IMG/VR virus record: IMGVR_UViG_3300043424_000108
Coordinates: 1-64,000 of that record
Length of the DNA: 64,000 nt
From: a virus
Reading direction: 5' to 3' (one strand)
Below are positions 7,049 through 15,812 of this stretch, one piece after another. The notes beneath the pieces were generated by a model. The model searched no databases. It was not told the DNA's origin and worked only from the letters and a program-made list of their open reading frames with translations. A program made the translations under genes and the position numbers. Numbering within the stretch: the first letter of the stretch is position 1; every line of letters starts with the position of its first letter.

Positions 7049-7493
7049 AAAGAGGCCTGAGTACTTTGAGTTTATCTCTAGTCACTTTGGAGTAACTTTC
7101 ACAGAGAAATCATTTAAGGACCCTACATTAAAAGTGCATGCTCTACACGAAGGAACAGAAATAGTAGCAGTACTTTTAATTAAAAAGAAAAAAGATAACC
7201 AGTATAGAATCACTTTTATACGGGTATCTGAGGAGTTTCAAGGTAAGCGTTATGGTCATGCAATACTTAACATAGCCTTGCATGATGCGTATAACGAAAA
7301 TAAGGGCCCTATAAAGGCATTTACAAGGGTTAAAGCACAGAACATCCAATCTCTTAACTTCTTTCAAGCAGAGGGCTTTAAAATAGCTGAATTTGAATGC
7401 CTGCATGATACCGTGTTAGAGAATGGAAACATTGTTACAGAGCTAAAACCCGCTTACATTTTAAACAAAGACTACGATGACAACAGAACCTAG
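7029..7493 (+). CDS. GNAT-family N-acetyltransferase-like protein
   Basis: A 154-aa protein with the GNAT layout: a central strand (IVAVLLIKKK), then IRVSEEFQGKRYGHAIL, which fits the Q/R-x-x-G-x-G/A acetyl-CoA loop (QGKRYG), and a late strand with NIQSLNFFQAEGFKI, the typical N..a..fY...GF motif. The substrate is unknown. Phage GNATs often modify host or viral proteins. It overlaps both neighbours in a tight operon. Confidence 0.65.
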   Translation: MINHVCEKRPEYFEFISSHFGVTFTEKSFKDPTLKVHALHEGTEIVAVLLIKKKKDNQYRITFIRVSEEFQGKRYGHAILNIALHDAYNENKGPIKAFTRVKAQNIQSLNFFQAEGFKIAEFECLHDTVLENGNIVTELKPAYILNKDYDDNRT

Positions 7494-7878
7494 AATTCTA
7501 TTAAACAGAATTCAAACACCAGATGGTAGTATCTTAACTTCTTACAATAGACATGACTACGTTGAATATAGGGACAGACTAACTAAAGAGGTCCTTATGG
7601 TAGACGGAGGTACAGACTATTTAAGAAGAAATATAGGTACTTACGAAGAGTTAAGCGTCTATGACGATGGAACTCACCTAACTAGAAGATCAGCTATACA
7701 CTGGGGAACCAGAGGTAAAGACGGCAGACAACCTTTAGTCTACAAACCAATCAAAGACTTAGACTCAGATCATATTCAAGCCATCCTAAAAACACAACAT
7801 CAAATCTCTGACTTTTACAGAGAAATTTTTAAGGATGAGTTAAAATATAGATTTGACGAACAGGCAGAAAAACTTTAA
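7477..7878 (+). CDS. Conserved phage hypothetical protein (TPDG...S.NRHDY type)
   Basis: A 133-aa protein with TPDGSILTSYNRHDY, MVDGGTDYLRRN, a central WGTRGKDGRQPL, and a C-terminal HIQAILKTQHQISDFYREIF. I recognise this as a very widespread orphan family in tailed phages, with no known function. The 16-base overlap with the GNAT gene suggests coupled translation. Confidence 0.65.
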   Translation: MTTEPRILLNRIQTPDGSILTSYNRHDYVEYRDRLTKEVLMVDGGTDYLRRNIGTYEELSVYDDGTHLTRRSAIHWGTRGKDGRQPLVYKPIKDLDSDHIQAILKTQHQISDFYREIFKDELKYRFDEQAEKL

Positions 7879-7891
7879 CTTTGTTAGCCTT

Positions 7892-8119
7892 ATGACTCCC
7901 AAACAACAAGCAGAGGCTATGGAACAAGAAATCCTAATGGGATTAGGGTTCCAAATGAACGGTTACGCTTACAAACAGATTGCAAATTACACAATTGACA
8001 AGATTATAGCAGAATACAGAGATATGGACAACTACGTTAAAGACCGTTCTATGAATAATGCTATATTGTTTTGGAAAGACGTTAAGAAGGAAATAAACAA
8101 AGATGAAAGAAGCTTGTAA
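7892..8119 (+). CDS. Small conserved hypothetical protein
   Basis: The frame is open from a TTG at 7853, but ATG at 7892 gives MTPKQQAEAMEQEIL, a cleaner N-terminus with no overlap of the upstream gene. The 75-aa product is helical (YKQIANYTIDKIIAEYRDMDN). It resembles a short orphan of Bacteroidota phages. It overlaps the next small membrane-protein gene by 17 bases. Confidence 0.55.
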   Translation: MTPKQQAEAMEQEILMGLGFQMNGYAYKQIANYTIDKIIAEYRDMDNYVKDRSMNNAILFWKDVKKEINKDERSL

Positions 8120-8255
8120 GGAAATTGGTAAAAAATTAAAGAACACTAATTGTATGAGTAGTAACGAGTTCTTCGCATACACTCTTCTCTTTGTCTCGTT
8201 CTTCTCTATTATAGTAGCGTTTGTAGCAAATTTAATAGCTACCTTTGTAGAATGA
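8103..8255 (+). CDS. Tiny membrane protein
   Basis: A 50-aa frame starting MKEACKEIGKKLKNTNCM with a long hydrophobic segment (about residues 24-48: FAYTLLFVSFFSIIVAFVAN). It overlaps its upstream neighbour by 17 bases and its TGA shares ATGA with the start at 8252, which argues for a real gene. It could be a small inner-membrane effector; function unknown. Confidence 0.5.
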   Translation: MKEACKEIGKKLKNTNCMSSNEFFAYTLLFVSFFSIIVAFVANLIATFVE

Positions 8256-8455
8256 GTTCTACATATACATTAAGCGAGAATGGTACGGTGATAGAATATC
8301 GCCTGATTGTAAAGACAATGAAAAAGAATGAAGACTACAAGTTCTACTCAGAAAGTGAAAGAGACAAAGCCTTTAAGAAAGCACTAGAAGAGAAAAACTT
8401 ACTGCTAGCTCACCGTTACAAACGAGATAGCGAACAAACACCAGAACAACTTTAA
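8252..8455 (+). CDS. Small hypothetical protein
   Basis: A 67-aa charged protein (MSSTYTLSENGTVIEYRLIVK...) with beta strands then a lysine- and glutamate-rich helix. It is the last gene before the terminator at 8478-8501, so it probably closes the left operon. No domain recognised. Confidence 0.55.
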   Translation: MSSTYTLSENGTVIEYRLIVKTMKKNEDYKFYSESERDKAFKKALEEKNLLLAHRYKRDSEQTPEQL

Positions 8456-8477
8456 CTTAACTTAAATTAAACTAACA

Positions 8478-8501
8478 AAGCACCTCTAGGGGTGCTTTTT
8501 T
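8478..8501 (+). terminator. Rho-independent terminator closing the left accessory operon
   Basis: AAGCACC, a six-base loop, GGTGCTT, then a run of T. The seven-pair stem is perfect, and it lies 22 bases after the stop of the preceding gene and 40 bases before the next. Confidence 0.8.
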
Positions 8502-8531
8502 CATTTAAAACCATTTAAAACTATTTAAAAC
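8502..8531 (+). repeat. Three tandem 10-bp repeats (yATTTAAAAC)
   Basis: CATTTAAAAC, CATTTAAAAC and TATTTAAAAC lie end to end, 10 bp apart, between the terminator and the start codon at 8542. The 10-bp period places each copy on the same helix face, so a protein or polymerase binding site is possible. Another option is an A-rich translation enhancer of the Bacteroidota type. Which is right cannot be told from sequence. Confidence 0.7.
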
Positions 8532-8541
8532 CTAAAATAAT

Positions 8542-10569
8542 ATGCCAGAAGAATTAGAATCAGCAGGCCTAATTGCAGGCCAACAACTTCAAATCTTTGA
8601 CGATCCATTCTCTATGGAGTTCATGCAAGAAGCAGAAAGAACTATCGAAGTATCTGCTATCAATGCTCCTAAAGTAAAACGTGCACGTAAAGTCTTAACA
8701 GACAAATTCGTAATGCACAAGGATCTAAAGAAACGTTTACTTAAACTTAAGTCTACTGATGTCCCCCAAATCGTAAAGGACATGGTAGATGACTTATTAT
8801 CCCTCAAAAGAGTCCCAGAAGGCTCTAAGTATTGTAATTATCTTGGTTTATCACAAGCAGACTACAGCAAACTCTCTTATCTAGACGAAGAACGTAAAAA
8901 TAGATTGCAGGGAGAAGAAACAAGAATGCATATGATTAAACCAGGAACTATCATTAAAGTACACACAGCAAGACCACGTATCTGGAAAGGAAATCATGCA
9001 ATCAAGAGTTATAGTCTTACTCTTACAAATCGTCACTTAGGAGGATCTGTTTACCCTATCAGAGAGTTTCAGACTGTTACAGGTACTCATACTGCTACTT
9101 ACTATGATGATGCAGAAGAAACAGTAGATTCTAGTTATGCTTTCTTTTGTCCTGTGTTAGAAGCAGAGTCTAACGACTTCAGACTTAGACACAGTAACAT
9201 GTATGGAGCTCATAACTTTGTACTGACTCCAGATGGTTTAGTCAGTACTGGAAACCATCCTAAAATACTCGGTGTAGAGTTTGAGAAAACTGAAGTAGTA
9301 ATGCCTCAGGTGTGGAACTTTAAGAAGCGTTATCACACTTCTGTAGGTAAACTTATTCGTAGAATCTTCAAAGACAAGTACTCAGATCGAGATATCACTA
9401 GTTTTTCTGAGGCTTATGCTTCTTTGATTACTGTAGCTAATCCTCTTTATGATTTTCAGATTATGGAAGGAGAACAAGTTAAGTGGGCTTATCACGAAGA
9501 TAATTACCATACTTTCACTAATACTTTGGGTAGTTCTTGTATGCGTTATGACAGATGTCAAAGCTACTTTGGTATCTACACTAAAGACCCTTCTAAAGTT
9601 AAGATAGGTGTTCTCTTGAGGAGTGGTAAGGTAGCTGCTCGAGCTATCCTGTGGAACTTAGGCGATTATTGGGCCTATGACAGAATTTATTCTACTAGAA
9701 CTGAGACAGAAAACTTGCTTAAGTCTACCCTAGAAACAGCAGGATACAGAAGAATCTGGCAAACATCAGGTCACTATTCTCTTAAGATAGATTTAAGTGA
9801 CGTATCAAGATTCCCTTACGTAGATACTTTACACTGTTATAATCCTGACTCTCAAATCTTAAGTAACTATGGAGAAGGTCATCACTTTAGCTTTAGATCT
9901 ACTGGAGGTGATTATTACGATAACGGAGCAGATGAAGACAACAATGTAGACTGCGCTTGTTGTGGGGATACAGTAGAATTTGACGATTCTTACTATGTAG
10001 ACAGAGGTAGACACCGAGGAGAAAGATGTTGTTCAAGTTGTCATGTTTATTCAGACGCTATGGATATTACTTTCACAACAGATGACGAGCATGTAAGTAC
10101 TTATGATAATGACTCTGTCATGTTAAGAGATTCTGTTCAGTTATTTGACGGACAATATGCTTATGACTGTGATTCTCAACTTAGGGAATATCATAACGGC
10201 AGATACTTTATCACCAGCATTCATCCTTATGAACTGATCAATGGTTCTTTCTACCATCCAGATGATGAGGATAAGCCAGAAGAAACTACGGAAGATTATA
10301 GTGAGCCTCTTCCTACTATTACTGTGCATCCAACACAACTTACTGGTAATGTTACAACTTCAAGTAATGTTATACTGACACGTAGTACTAGCTCTTCTAG
10401 TCCTTATAGTTTCTATCACCCAAGTCAGGTTTATAATGACAGTCTTATTACAGTTGTAAGTGCATTAGAAGCAGCAATGGAGATTGATGAGACTACTCCA
10501 GCAACAGAAACTACTCCAACTACAGAGACCACAGAAACTACTGAAGGTCCTGATCAATTTTTAATTTAA
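8542..10569 (+). CDS. Large uncharacterised phage protein with a C-terminal zinc-ribbon-like region
   Basis: A 675-aa protein. The centre holds SSCMRYDRCQSYFGIY and, about 30 residues on, ARAILWNLGDYWAYDRIYS, a pattern (CMR...F.IY...GRAilW...DRIY) I recall from orphan proteins of other large phages. Around residues 474-500 four cysteines in two CxxC-like pairs (DCACCGD and RCCSSCHV) look zinc-binding. The last 100 residues are low-complexity, rich in T, E, S and P (TTETTPTTETTE). It starts without a Shine-Dalgarno, behind the A-rich repeats, and heads the replication block. Function unknown. Confidence 0.7.
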   Translation: MPEELESAGLIAGQQLQIFDDPFSMEFMQEAERTIEVSAINAPKVKRARKVLTDKFVMHKDLKKRLLKLKSTDVPQIVKDMVDDLLSLKRVPEGSKYCNYLGLSQADYSKLSYLDEERKNRLQGEETRMHMIKPGTIIKVHTARPRIWKGNHAIKSYSLTLTNRHLGGSVYPIREFQTVTGTHTATYYDDAEETVDSSYAFFCPVLEAESNDFRLRHSNMYGAHNFVLTPDGLVSTGNHPKILGVEFEKTEVVMPQVWNFKKRYHTSVGKLIRRIFKDKYSDRDITSFSEAYASLITVANPLYDFQIMEGEQVKWAYHEDNYHTFTNTLGSSCMRYDRCQSYFGIYTKDPSKVKIGVLLRSGKVAARAILWNLGDYWAYDRIYSTRTETENLLKSTLETAGYRRIWQTSGHYSLKIDLSDVSRFPYVDTLHCYNPDSQILSNYGEGHHFSFRSTGGDYYDNGADEDNNVDCACCGDTVEFDDSYYVDRGRHRGERCCSSCHVYSDAMDITFTTDDEHVSTYDNDSVMLRDSVQLFDGQYAYDCDSQLREYHNGRYFITSIHPYELINGSFYHPDDEDKPEETTEDYSEPLPTITVHPTQLTGNVTTSSNVILTRSTSSSSPYSFYHPSQVYNDSLITVVSALEAAMEIDETTPATETTPTTETTETTEGPDQFLI

Positions 10570-10574
10570 AAACA

Positions 10575-12002
10575 ATGAAATACACAACAAACAAACTAGA
10601 AGCAATAGACCACACCATTAAGGGTGATTTCCCAGTAGATTTTGATCTACTATTTGATATTATGTATCAACAAAGTCCTACTTATCAACCAGAACTCGAA
10701 GAAATTAAGAAAGATTGGCTTATTGAGCTTATCTCTAAGATCGAGGGAGTTACTGTTTATGAGAGAGGAGGCAATATCTATTGCACAAAAGGATCAGCAG
10801 AATTCTATCCTACTATCGTAGCTCACTATGACACAGCTCAAAGCTATCATGTAGGTATGCAAATCTTCAAGACAAATGAGTGGATTTTTGGCTTCGATAA
10901 TGCAAGAGGTGAACAGTGTGGCTTAGGTCTCGATGATGCTGTAGGTGTATGCTTTGCTATCCAAATGCTTAAGATGATGCCTCATTGTAAGGTATTCTTG
11001 CCTTATGGCGAGGAGCGAGGTTTAGTAGGTACTTATGCTTGTGATATGTCTTTCTTTGACAACTCATTGGTTGTCACTCAGTTAGATCGCAGATCCTATA
11101 CAAACGACTTCATCAAATTTACTAATGGTGTTCAGACTTTCAACCCTGCTCACTATGAATTGATTGAGCCTTTGATGGAGAAGTATAACTATTCTCTTAA
11201 CTCAGGCACAGCTACTGATGTAGGTGGTCTTCGTAAGCAAGGTCTTAAGGTATCTTCTCATAATTTATCTTGTGGTTATTTTAACGAGCATGGAGATAGC
11301 GAGGTAGCAAGTGTAGCACTTCTTACTAATGCTTTCAGTTTTGCTTATGAAATGCTTACAATGTTAGCTGAGAGAAACATTCCTCTTACCTTCCCTGTAC
11401 CTTCTCTTAGGGCAGAACTTCCTTATGGCGGTAGTAAGACTAAATCTACTACTACTTACTTGGGAACAGGTGCTAGACAGATTAATATCTGGGATGAAGA
11501 TGACGAAGACTGGTACTTTGATGTACAGAGAGGAGAGTGGATGCCTCCAAAAAGCGAATTGGCTTCTACTAAAGGTCCAAAGCACTGGTCTAGACCAGAA
11601 GATTCCTTGGACATGTTAGATCCCTTTGGAGATGTTGCTTACGATAAAGATAAAGCAGAACAAACCGCTGCTGAAGAAGAATACCAAATCTACAGTGAAT
11701 GGATAGAGTCATGTTATCCTGAGTATCAAGATCCTCGACTAAGGGATGAATTAGCATCATTTAGCATTAAGTCTAAAGTCTTGTACAAACAAGAAGACTT
11801 AGACGAGATGATTATGGATGGAACATGTCCTAACTGTCTTGGTAATCACATTCATATCACAAACGATCTTTTATTAAGTAGTTATTGTTATGATTGCGAA
11901 AGCATCTTCAACGTACCCAAAGACGAACAAGAATTCATTGGAACTTTGATGGACGATTGTAAAAAGGGAGAAGTAGCTTTCTCAGACATTGTGAAGCTTT
12001 AA
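10575..12002 (+). CDS. M28/M20-type zinc peptidase-like protein with C-terminal zinc ribbon
   Basis: A 475-aa protein. Residues about 80-250 contain what a co-catalytic two-zinc aminopeptidase needs: AHYDT (H84, D86), GLGLDDAVG (D120/D121), GEER (E146/E147), QLDRR (D171) and FNEHGDSE (H239). Those families remove amino acids or amide groups from small substrates. After an acidic linker, residues about 415-440 hold a CPNC...CYDC zinc ribbon. The target is unknown; use in virion or host protein processing is only a guess. It sits between the zinc-finger orphan and the helicase group, without a Shine-Dalgarno. Confidence 0.7.
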   Translation: MKYTTNKLEAIDHTIKGDFPVDFDLLFDIMYQQSPTYQPELEEIKKDWLIELISKIEGVTVYERGGNIYCTKGSAEFYPTIVAHYDTAQSYHVGMQIFKTNEWIFGFDNARGEQCGLGLDDAVGVCFAIQMLKMMPHCKVFLPYGEERGLVGTYACDMSFFDNSLVVTQLDRRSYTNDFIKFTNGVQTFNPAHYELIEPLMEKYNYSLNSGTATDVGGLRKQGLKVSSHNLSCGYFNEHGDSEVASVALLTNAFSFAYEMLTMLAERNIPLTFPVPSLRAELPYGGSKTKSTTTYLGTGARQINIWDEDDEDWYFDVQRGEWMPPKSELASTKGPKHWSRPEDSLDMLDPFGDVAYDKDKAEQTAAEEEYQIYSEWIESCYPEYQDPRLRDELASFSIKSKVLYKQEDLDEMIMDGTCPNCLGNHIHITNDLLLSSYCYDCESIFNVPKDEQEFIGTLMDDCKKGEVAFSDIVKL

Positions 12003-12005
12003 TCT

Positions 12006-12275
12006 ATGGAAATAGAACATTATGGAGAGAGTCTGGAGTCACATCCAGACTTTCTCTTTATGAAAAAAATGTGGATGGAAGACTTGGAAAAAGTTCATGA
12101 ATCCCTTATCTTTGTAGACCCGATAAAGATTAATTCTCAGGAAATCTTTAAGGGTGTAAACTTTACTTTAATCAAACCAACCAATGAAGAAGACGTTTTA
12201 CGAAGTTCTCTGGGCACTACTGCAGAAAGAGAAGATGATCGACAAGTGGATTTACGAAGAAAAACTTCTACATAA
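12006..12275 (+). CDS. Small hypothetical protein overlapping the next gene
   Basis: An 89-aa acidic protein (MEIEHYGESLESHPDFLFMKK...). Its last 30 residues, from about NEEDVLRSS on, overlap the next gene in another frame and are basic and low in hydrophobics, as expected of a frame that simply reads on. The first 60 residues look like the real part. Function unknown. Confidence 0.45.
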   Translation: MEIEHYGESLESHPDFLFMKKMWMEDLEKVHESLIFVDPIKINSQEIFKGVNFTLIKPTNEEDVLRSSLGTTAEREDDRQVDLRRKTST

Positions 12276-12747
12276 CGGAACCACTTATAGTTGGACACCT
12301 AAAGCACTAGAGGATTTAGACTTCTCTAAATCTATTGGAGAGTTGATTGCTCCCAAATCTTCTGTAATTGAGTCACTTGCTAACAAACATGTAAATCAAA
12401 CAGCAAAGAAAGACATTGTTATCTCTGCTACTTGGTTAGGCGAGTTTATAAGTAAGTTCAGTGCTAAGAATCTAGGAGTATCAGGTAAAACAACTGATAA
12501 GTCTAGCGTAGTAAAACGCTTAATCAAGTTTCTAAGTGAGTACGACTATACCCTAGAGGATATAGCACAAGCAACAGATCTCTATATAAGTACACTTAAG
12601 TCTCAAGGAAACATCAGGTATATTAGAGAGTGTGGTTACTTTATTTACAAAAAGATAGATGGCGTAGACCAAAGCGACTTAGCCAAATGGTGTGAGGAGT
12701 TAAAGAATGGTACAGGTCCAGCCTATAATAGTCATCAAATTTTGTAA
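12184..12747 (+). CDS. Hypothetical protein upstream of the replicative helicase, possible helicase loader
   Basis: A 187-aa mainly helical protein. The N-terminus (MKKTFYEVLWALLQKEKM) lies inside the tail of the upstream gene, a 92-base overlap. The centre has TAKKDIVISATWLGEFISKFS and a repeated helical pattern; the end GTGPAYNSHQIL is short and polar. The position directly before a DnaB-like helicase would suit a loader or primosome partner, but no loader motif is visible, so this is inference from context. Confidence 0.6.
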   Translation: MKKTFYEVLWALLQKEKMIDKWIYEEKLLHNGTTYSWTPKALEDLDFSKSIGELIAPKSSVIESLANKHVNQTAKKDIVISATWLGEFISKFSAKNLGVSGKTTDKSSVVKRLIKFLSEYDYTLEDIAQATDLYISTLKSQGNIRYIRECGYFIYKKIDGVDQSDLAKWCEELKNGTGPAYNSHQIL

Positions 12748-12757
12748 GTAATTAATT

Positions 12758-13870
12758 ATGGAGTTTGAACAATTAATTGGGCAGATTGAACGTAATAAAC
12801 TAGTGAAGGAAGAGGGGGGATTAACTTCTATCCCTCCTCCATTTCCTAGACTAGGGGAGTATTACGGAGGATTTACTAAAGGTTCTATTACTTGTTTAAC
12901 AGCTGCATCAGGTGTAGGTAAGTCAAAGTTCGCTAAGTACATGACTATCTTAAACATCTACAAGCAAGTACGCTTAAACAAGAGTTCTATACAACCTAAA
13001 ATCTTCTACTTTGCCCTAGAAGAAAGTGCTACAGACTTCTGGTTATCCTTTATCTCAATCTTTATGTATGAGAAGCACAGGATAACTATTAGCGTACAAC
13101 AACTAAAGTCTATTGGTAATTACACTATGACTAACGATCTTATGGCTAAGGTTAAGGATGCTGAAAGATTCATCTATAACCTACAAGAGATCGTAGAAGT
13201 AATTGATTACATTAGAAACCCTACGGGTATGTCTAAATATATTAGAGCCTATTTTGATAACCCTGAAGTCGGAGAGCACACATACAAAGAACTCGAAGAC
13301 GGTAAGAAGTTAATCACAGGCTACAAGTATAAGTCAGATGATACCTGGGTATTTTTTATTTTAGACCACATTAGTCTCTTATCTAATGAGATTGCTCCTG
13401 ACACCAAGATTAAGTTATCGTCTTATCAAACCTTTGACTTTATGGTTAAAGACTACGTATTAGAGGTTTTCTCTAAGCGTTACAAGATGATTAACGTAAT
13501 CGTACATCAGCAGACACCTGCATCAGAAAAACAGACTTACACCTACAAAGGTCAATTGATGGAAGAGAAACTAGAACCATCAATGGAGGAACTCCACATC
13601 AACAAAGGTGTACACCAAGACTACGAAATTGTCATTGGTTTATTTAGCCCTGCTAGATACAACATAGCTACTCATAATGGGTATGACGTAAGTATCTTAG
13701 GTAACAAGTATCGCTCACTTAAATTCCTTAAAGATCGTTACTATGGCTTAGAAAACTCAAGCATAGGACTTTATTTTAATGGAGCTAACGGAGAATTCCA
13801 AGAGCTACCAAGACCACAGGATATGAATAACCCAGTAGGCAATCATTACGAACGATTTTTAAAAATGTAA
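12758..13870 (+). CDS. DnaB-like replicative DNA helicase (SF4)
   Basis: The protein should unwind duplex DNA ahead of the phage polymerase. At 370 aa it contains only the RecA-like motor: Walker A AASGVGKSK (K55), a Walker B strand VFFILDHISLL (D203), and an HQQT motif (NVIVHQQTPAS) near residue 250. The N-terminal primase-binding domain of bacterial DnaB is missing, as is often the case in phages. It follows the possible loader by 10 bases and precedes Sak4- and SSB-like genes. Confidence 0.8.
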   Translation: MEFEQLIGQIERNKLVKEEGGLTSIPPPFPRLGEYYGGFTKGSITCLTAASGVGKSKFAKYMTILNIYKQVRLNKSSIQPKIFYFALEESATDFWLSFISIFMYEKHRITISVQQLKSIGNYTMTNDLMAKVKDAERFIYNLQEIVEVIDYIRNPTGMSKYIRAYFDNPEVGEHTYKELEDGKKLITGYKYKSDDTWVFFILDHISLLSNEIAPDTKIKLSSYQTFDFMVKDYVLEVFSKRYKMINVIVHQQTPASEKQTYTYKGQLMEEKLEPSMEELHINKGVHQDYEIVIGLFSPARYNIATHNGYDVSILGNKYRSLKFLKDRYYGLENSSIGLYFNGANGEFQELPRPQDMNNPVGNHYERFLKM

Positions 13871-13876
13871 CAAAGA

Positions 13877-14200
13877 ATGGATGAACAACAGAACCCGTAT
13901 TTAATTAGAATAATCAAACAGATGTGTGACGTTATTAACGTAGACTATACCACTATCGACTTCAAAGAAGATGGATGGTATGAGAAGCACACATGGACAA
14001 TAGAACAAGAAGATAACTTCTTGATATGGCTCTCCTCAGAACTTTACAACAATAAAGACATGAGAGAAGAGTTATTGACTGATCCTGAGAAAGATCTTCA
14101 GAACTGCTTCACTGCTGCAATACACTTTGTAGGCAACTTTGGGTGGAACACAGAAGATGATATCATAGACCAAATAGACGAAATCGAAGAAACCAAATAA
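13877..14200 (+). CDS. Small conserved phage protein of the WY..WT.EQ.D type
   Basis: A 107-aa acidic protein with IIKQMCDVINVD, GWYEKHTWTIEQEDNFLIWL and AIHFVGNFGWN. The same core layout is seen in the gene at 5530-5817. I know this as a common orphan family in Bacteroidota phages. It sits inside the replication operon between helicase and Sak4-like ATPase, so a replication-linked role is possible but unproven. Confidence 0.6.
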   Translation: MDEQQNPYLIRIIKQMCDVINVDYTTIDFKEDGWYEKHTWTIEQEDNFLIWLSSELYNNKDMREELLTDPEKDLQNCFTAAIHFVGNFGWNTEDDIIDQIDEIEETK

Positions 14201-14210
14201 AAATAAATAT

Positions 14211-14915
14211 ATGTCAAGCAAACTAATCGCAATTGTAGGCCCTTCAGGTACAGGTAAATCTACCTCTATCAGAACCCTAGATCCCAAAGAAACCTTTATC
14301 ATCAACGTAGCACGGAAAGAATTGCCTTTCAAAGGAGCAGAGAAACTCTACAACACTGAGTCAAAGAACTACATGGAAGTAGATGAGATCGCTCAAATCA
14401 CAGCTTTGTTACAACAAATCAGCGAGAAAGCACCACACATCAAGAATGTAATTATGGATGATGCTATCTACTCTATGTCTTTCCTTATGATGAAGAAAGC
14501 CAACGAAGTAGGTTTCGGTAAATTTGTAAACTTGGCTAAGGATGTAACCAACATGCTTACCACAGCTCGTAAACTTCGTAATGACCTTAAAGTATTCTAC
14601 ATCACTCACTCAGAGAACATAGAGGATGATGGACATATCGTAGGTCAGAAGATTAAGACTATCGGTAAAGCATTGGACAACCAAATTGTACTCGAAGGAT
14701 TGTTTACTATCGCTCTCTATACTCACGTAGGTGAGGATAAAGACGAGAAAGCAACTTATCATTTTGTAACCAACCGTTTTAGAAACTATCCAGCGAAAAG
14801 CCCTATGGATATGTTTGCTGACACATTGATTCCAAATGATTTGAACCTTGTATGTCAAGCAATTGACACCTATTACGCAGAAGAAGTAAAAGAAGTACCA
14901 ACAAAAACAAAATAA
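14211..14915 (+). CDS. Sak4-like RecA-fold ATPase (single-strand annealing/recombination)
   Basis: A 234-aa single-domain P-loop ATPase with Walker A IVGPSGTGKST (K16, S17), Walker B-type VIMDDAIY, and a later strand FYITHSEN. This is the layout of the AAA_24/Sak4 family, short RecA paralogues that anneal single strands together with a phage SSB. The next gene is SSB-like, and a PD-(D/E)XK nuclease lies 9 kb downstream, which supports a recombination role. No Shine-Dalgarno is present. Confidence 0.7.
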   Translation: MSSKLIAIVGPSGTGKSTSIRTLDPKETFIINVARKELPFKGAEKLYNTESKNYMEVDEIAQITALLQQISEKAPHIKNVIMDDAIYSMSFLMMKKANEVGFGKFVNLAKDVTNMLTTARKLRNDLKVFYITHSENIEDDGHIVGQKIKTIGKALDNQIVLEGLFTIALYTHVGEDKDEKATYHFVTNRFRNYPAKSPMDMFADTLIPNDLNLVCQAIDTYYAEEVKEVPTKTK

Positions 14916-14942
14916 AACAAACAAATTTAAAGACAAAAAATT

Positions 14943-15785
14943 ATGAAATTCGAAGAATTAGAAACCAGAGAGCCTTCATCAGGCAAGAAAATGTACACAG
15001 GATTTGCTCCTATCCAAATCGTTGCTGTAAATCCAAATACTGCAGCACTTGCTGCACTTTTGGGAATTGATGCTGATAAGGTTAAAGAACCCAACTACGA
15101 AGGAGAAAACGGAATGCGTCTAGACTTCTGGTATGTAAACCATCCAGACTTCAAAACAGATTTGCGTGGTAAATTCTCTTTGTGGGTTAATAACGATACT
15201 CGTACCTCACAAGCAGGTAAGAAACAATTCATTGACAACTTTACAAGAACCTCTTGGGCTCTTAACTTGGCTGACTTGAGTGACGCACAATCTGCTTTAG
15301 ATCCTTCTCGTAGAATGGACTTGAGAAGTGCACGTGAAGCTAAAGGTGGTGAAGAGTCAGTTTACTCTTTGCTTAAAGCTTACGGTAACATCTCTCCTAA
15401 AGAAAAGCCATTTGTACTTGACTCTTGGAGTTCTATTGCTAAAGGTAAGGGTAACGAGTTGACAGACTTTTTTGCTCACTTTAACAAAGCTAACATGGGT
15501 ATCAAAGTATTGTTGGGTATCAAAGATGGTAAGTACCAAGACGTATGCACTAAGGTGTTTGTTAACGTAGGTGGTAAAATCACTGACTACGTAGCTAAGC
15601 AAATCACTGGTGAGTATGGCTTTAAGAGTTTTTACGGAAACTTTACCTTCAAAGAATACACTGAGAACGATGCTCCTGAAAGCAACGAAGTAGAGAGTCC
15701 TTTCTCTAACGAACCTGCTATGAACTGGGATAGTAGTGATGTAGCAACTGCACCTATTAGCGAAGACGTAGACAGCATATTCTAA
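14943..15785 (+). CDS. Single-stranded DNA-binding protein-like
   Basis: A 280-aa protein whose last 30 residues are acidic and end DVDSIF, the acidic tip with terminal Phe typical of SSB proteins that recruit replication partners. The body is beta-rich (IQIVAVNPNTAAL, FSLWVNNDTRTSQAGKKQFIDNFT...TSW), which suits an OB fold and matches a phage SSB type I recall from Bacteroidota phages. It follows the Sak4-like gene and closes the operon before a strong terminator. No direct fold proof is available from sequence alone. Confidence 0.65.
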   Translation: MKFEELETREPSSGKKMYTGFAPIQIVAVNPNTAALAALLGIDADKVKEPNYEGENGMRLDFWYVNHPDFKTDLRGKFSLWVNNDTRTSQAGKKQFIDNFTRTSWALNLADLSDAQSALDPSRRMDLRSAREAKGGEESVYSLLKAYGNISPKEKPFVLDSWSSIAKGKGNELTDFFAHFNKANMGIKVLLGIKDGKYQDVCTKVFVNVGGKITDYVAKQITGEYGFKSFYGNFTFKEYTENDAPESNEVESPFSNEPAMNWDSSDVATAPISEDVDSIF

Positions 15786-15812
15786 ATCTTTTTGATATTC
15801 TATTCTATTTTT

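Noticed and set aside
14072-14332. Short minus-strand open frame across the Sak4-like gene start
   Set aside because: It is antisense to two good genes and has no initiation signal.
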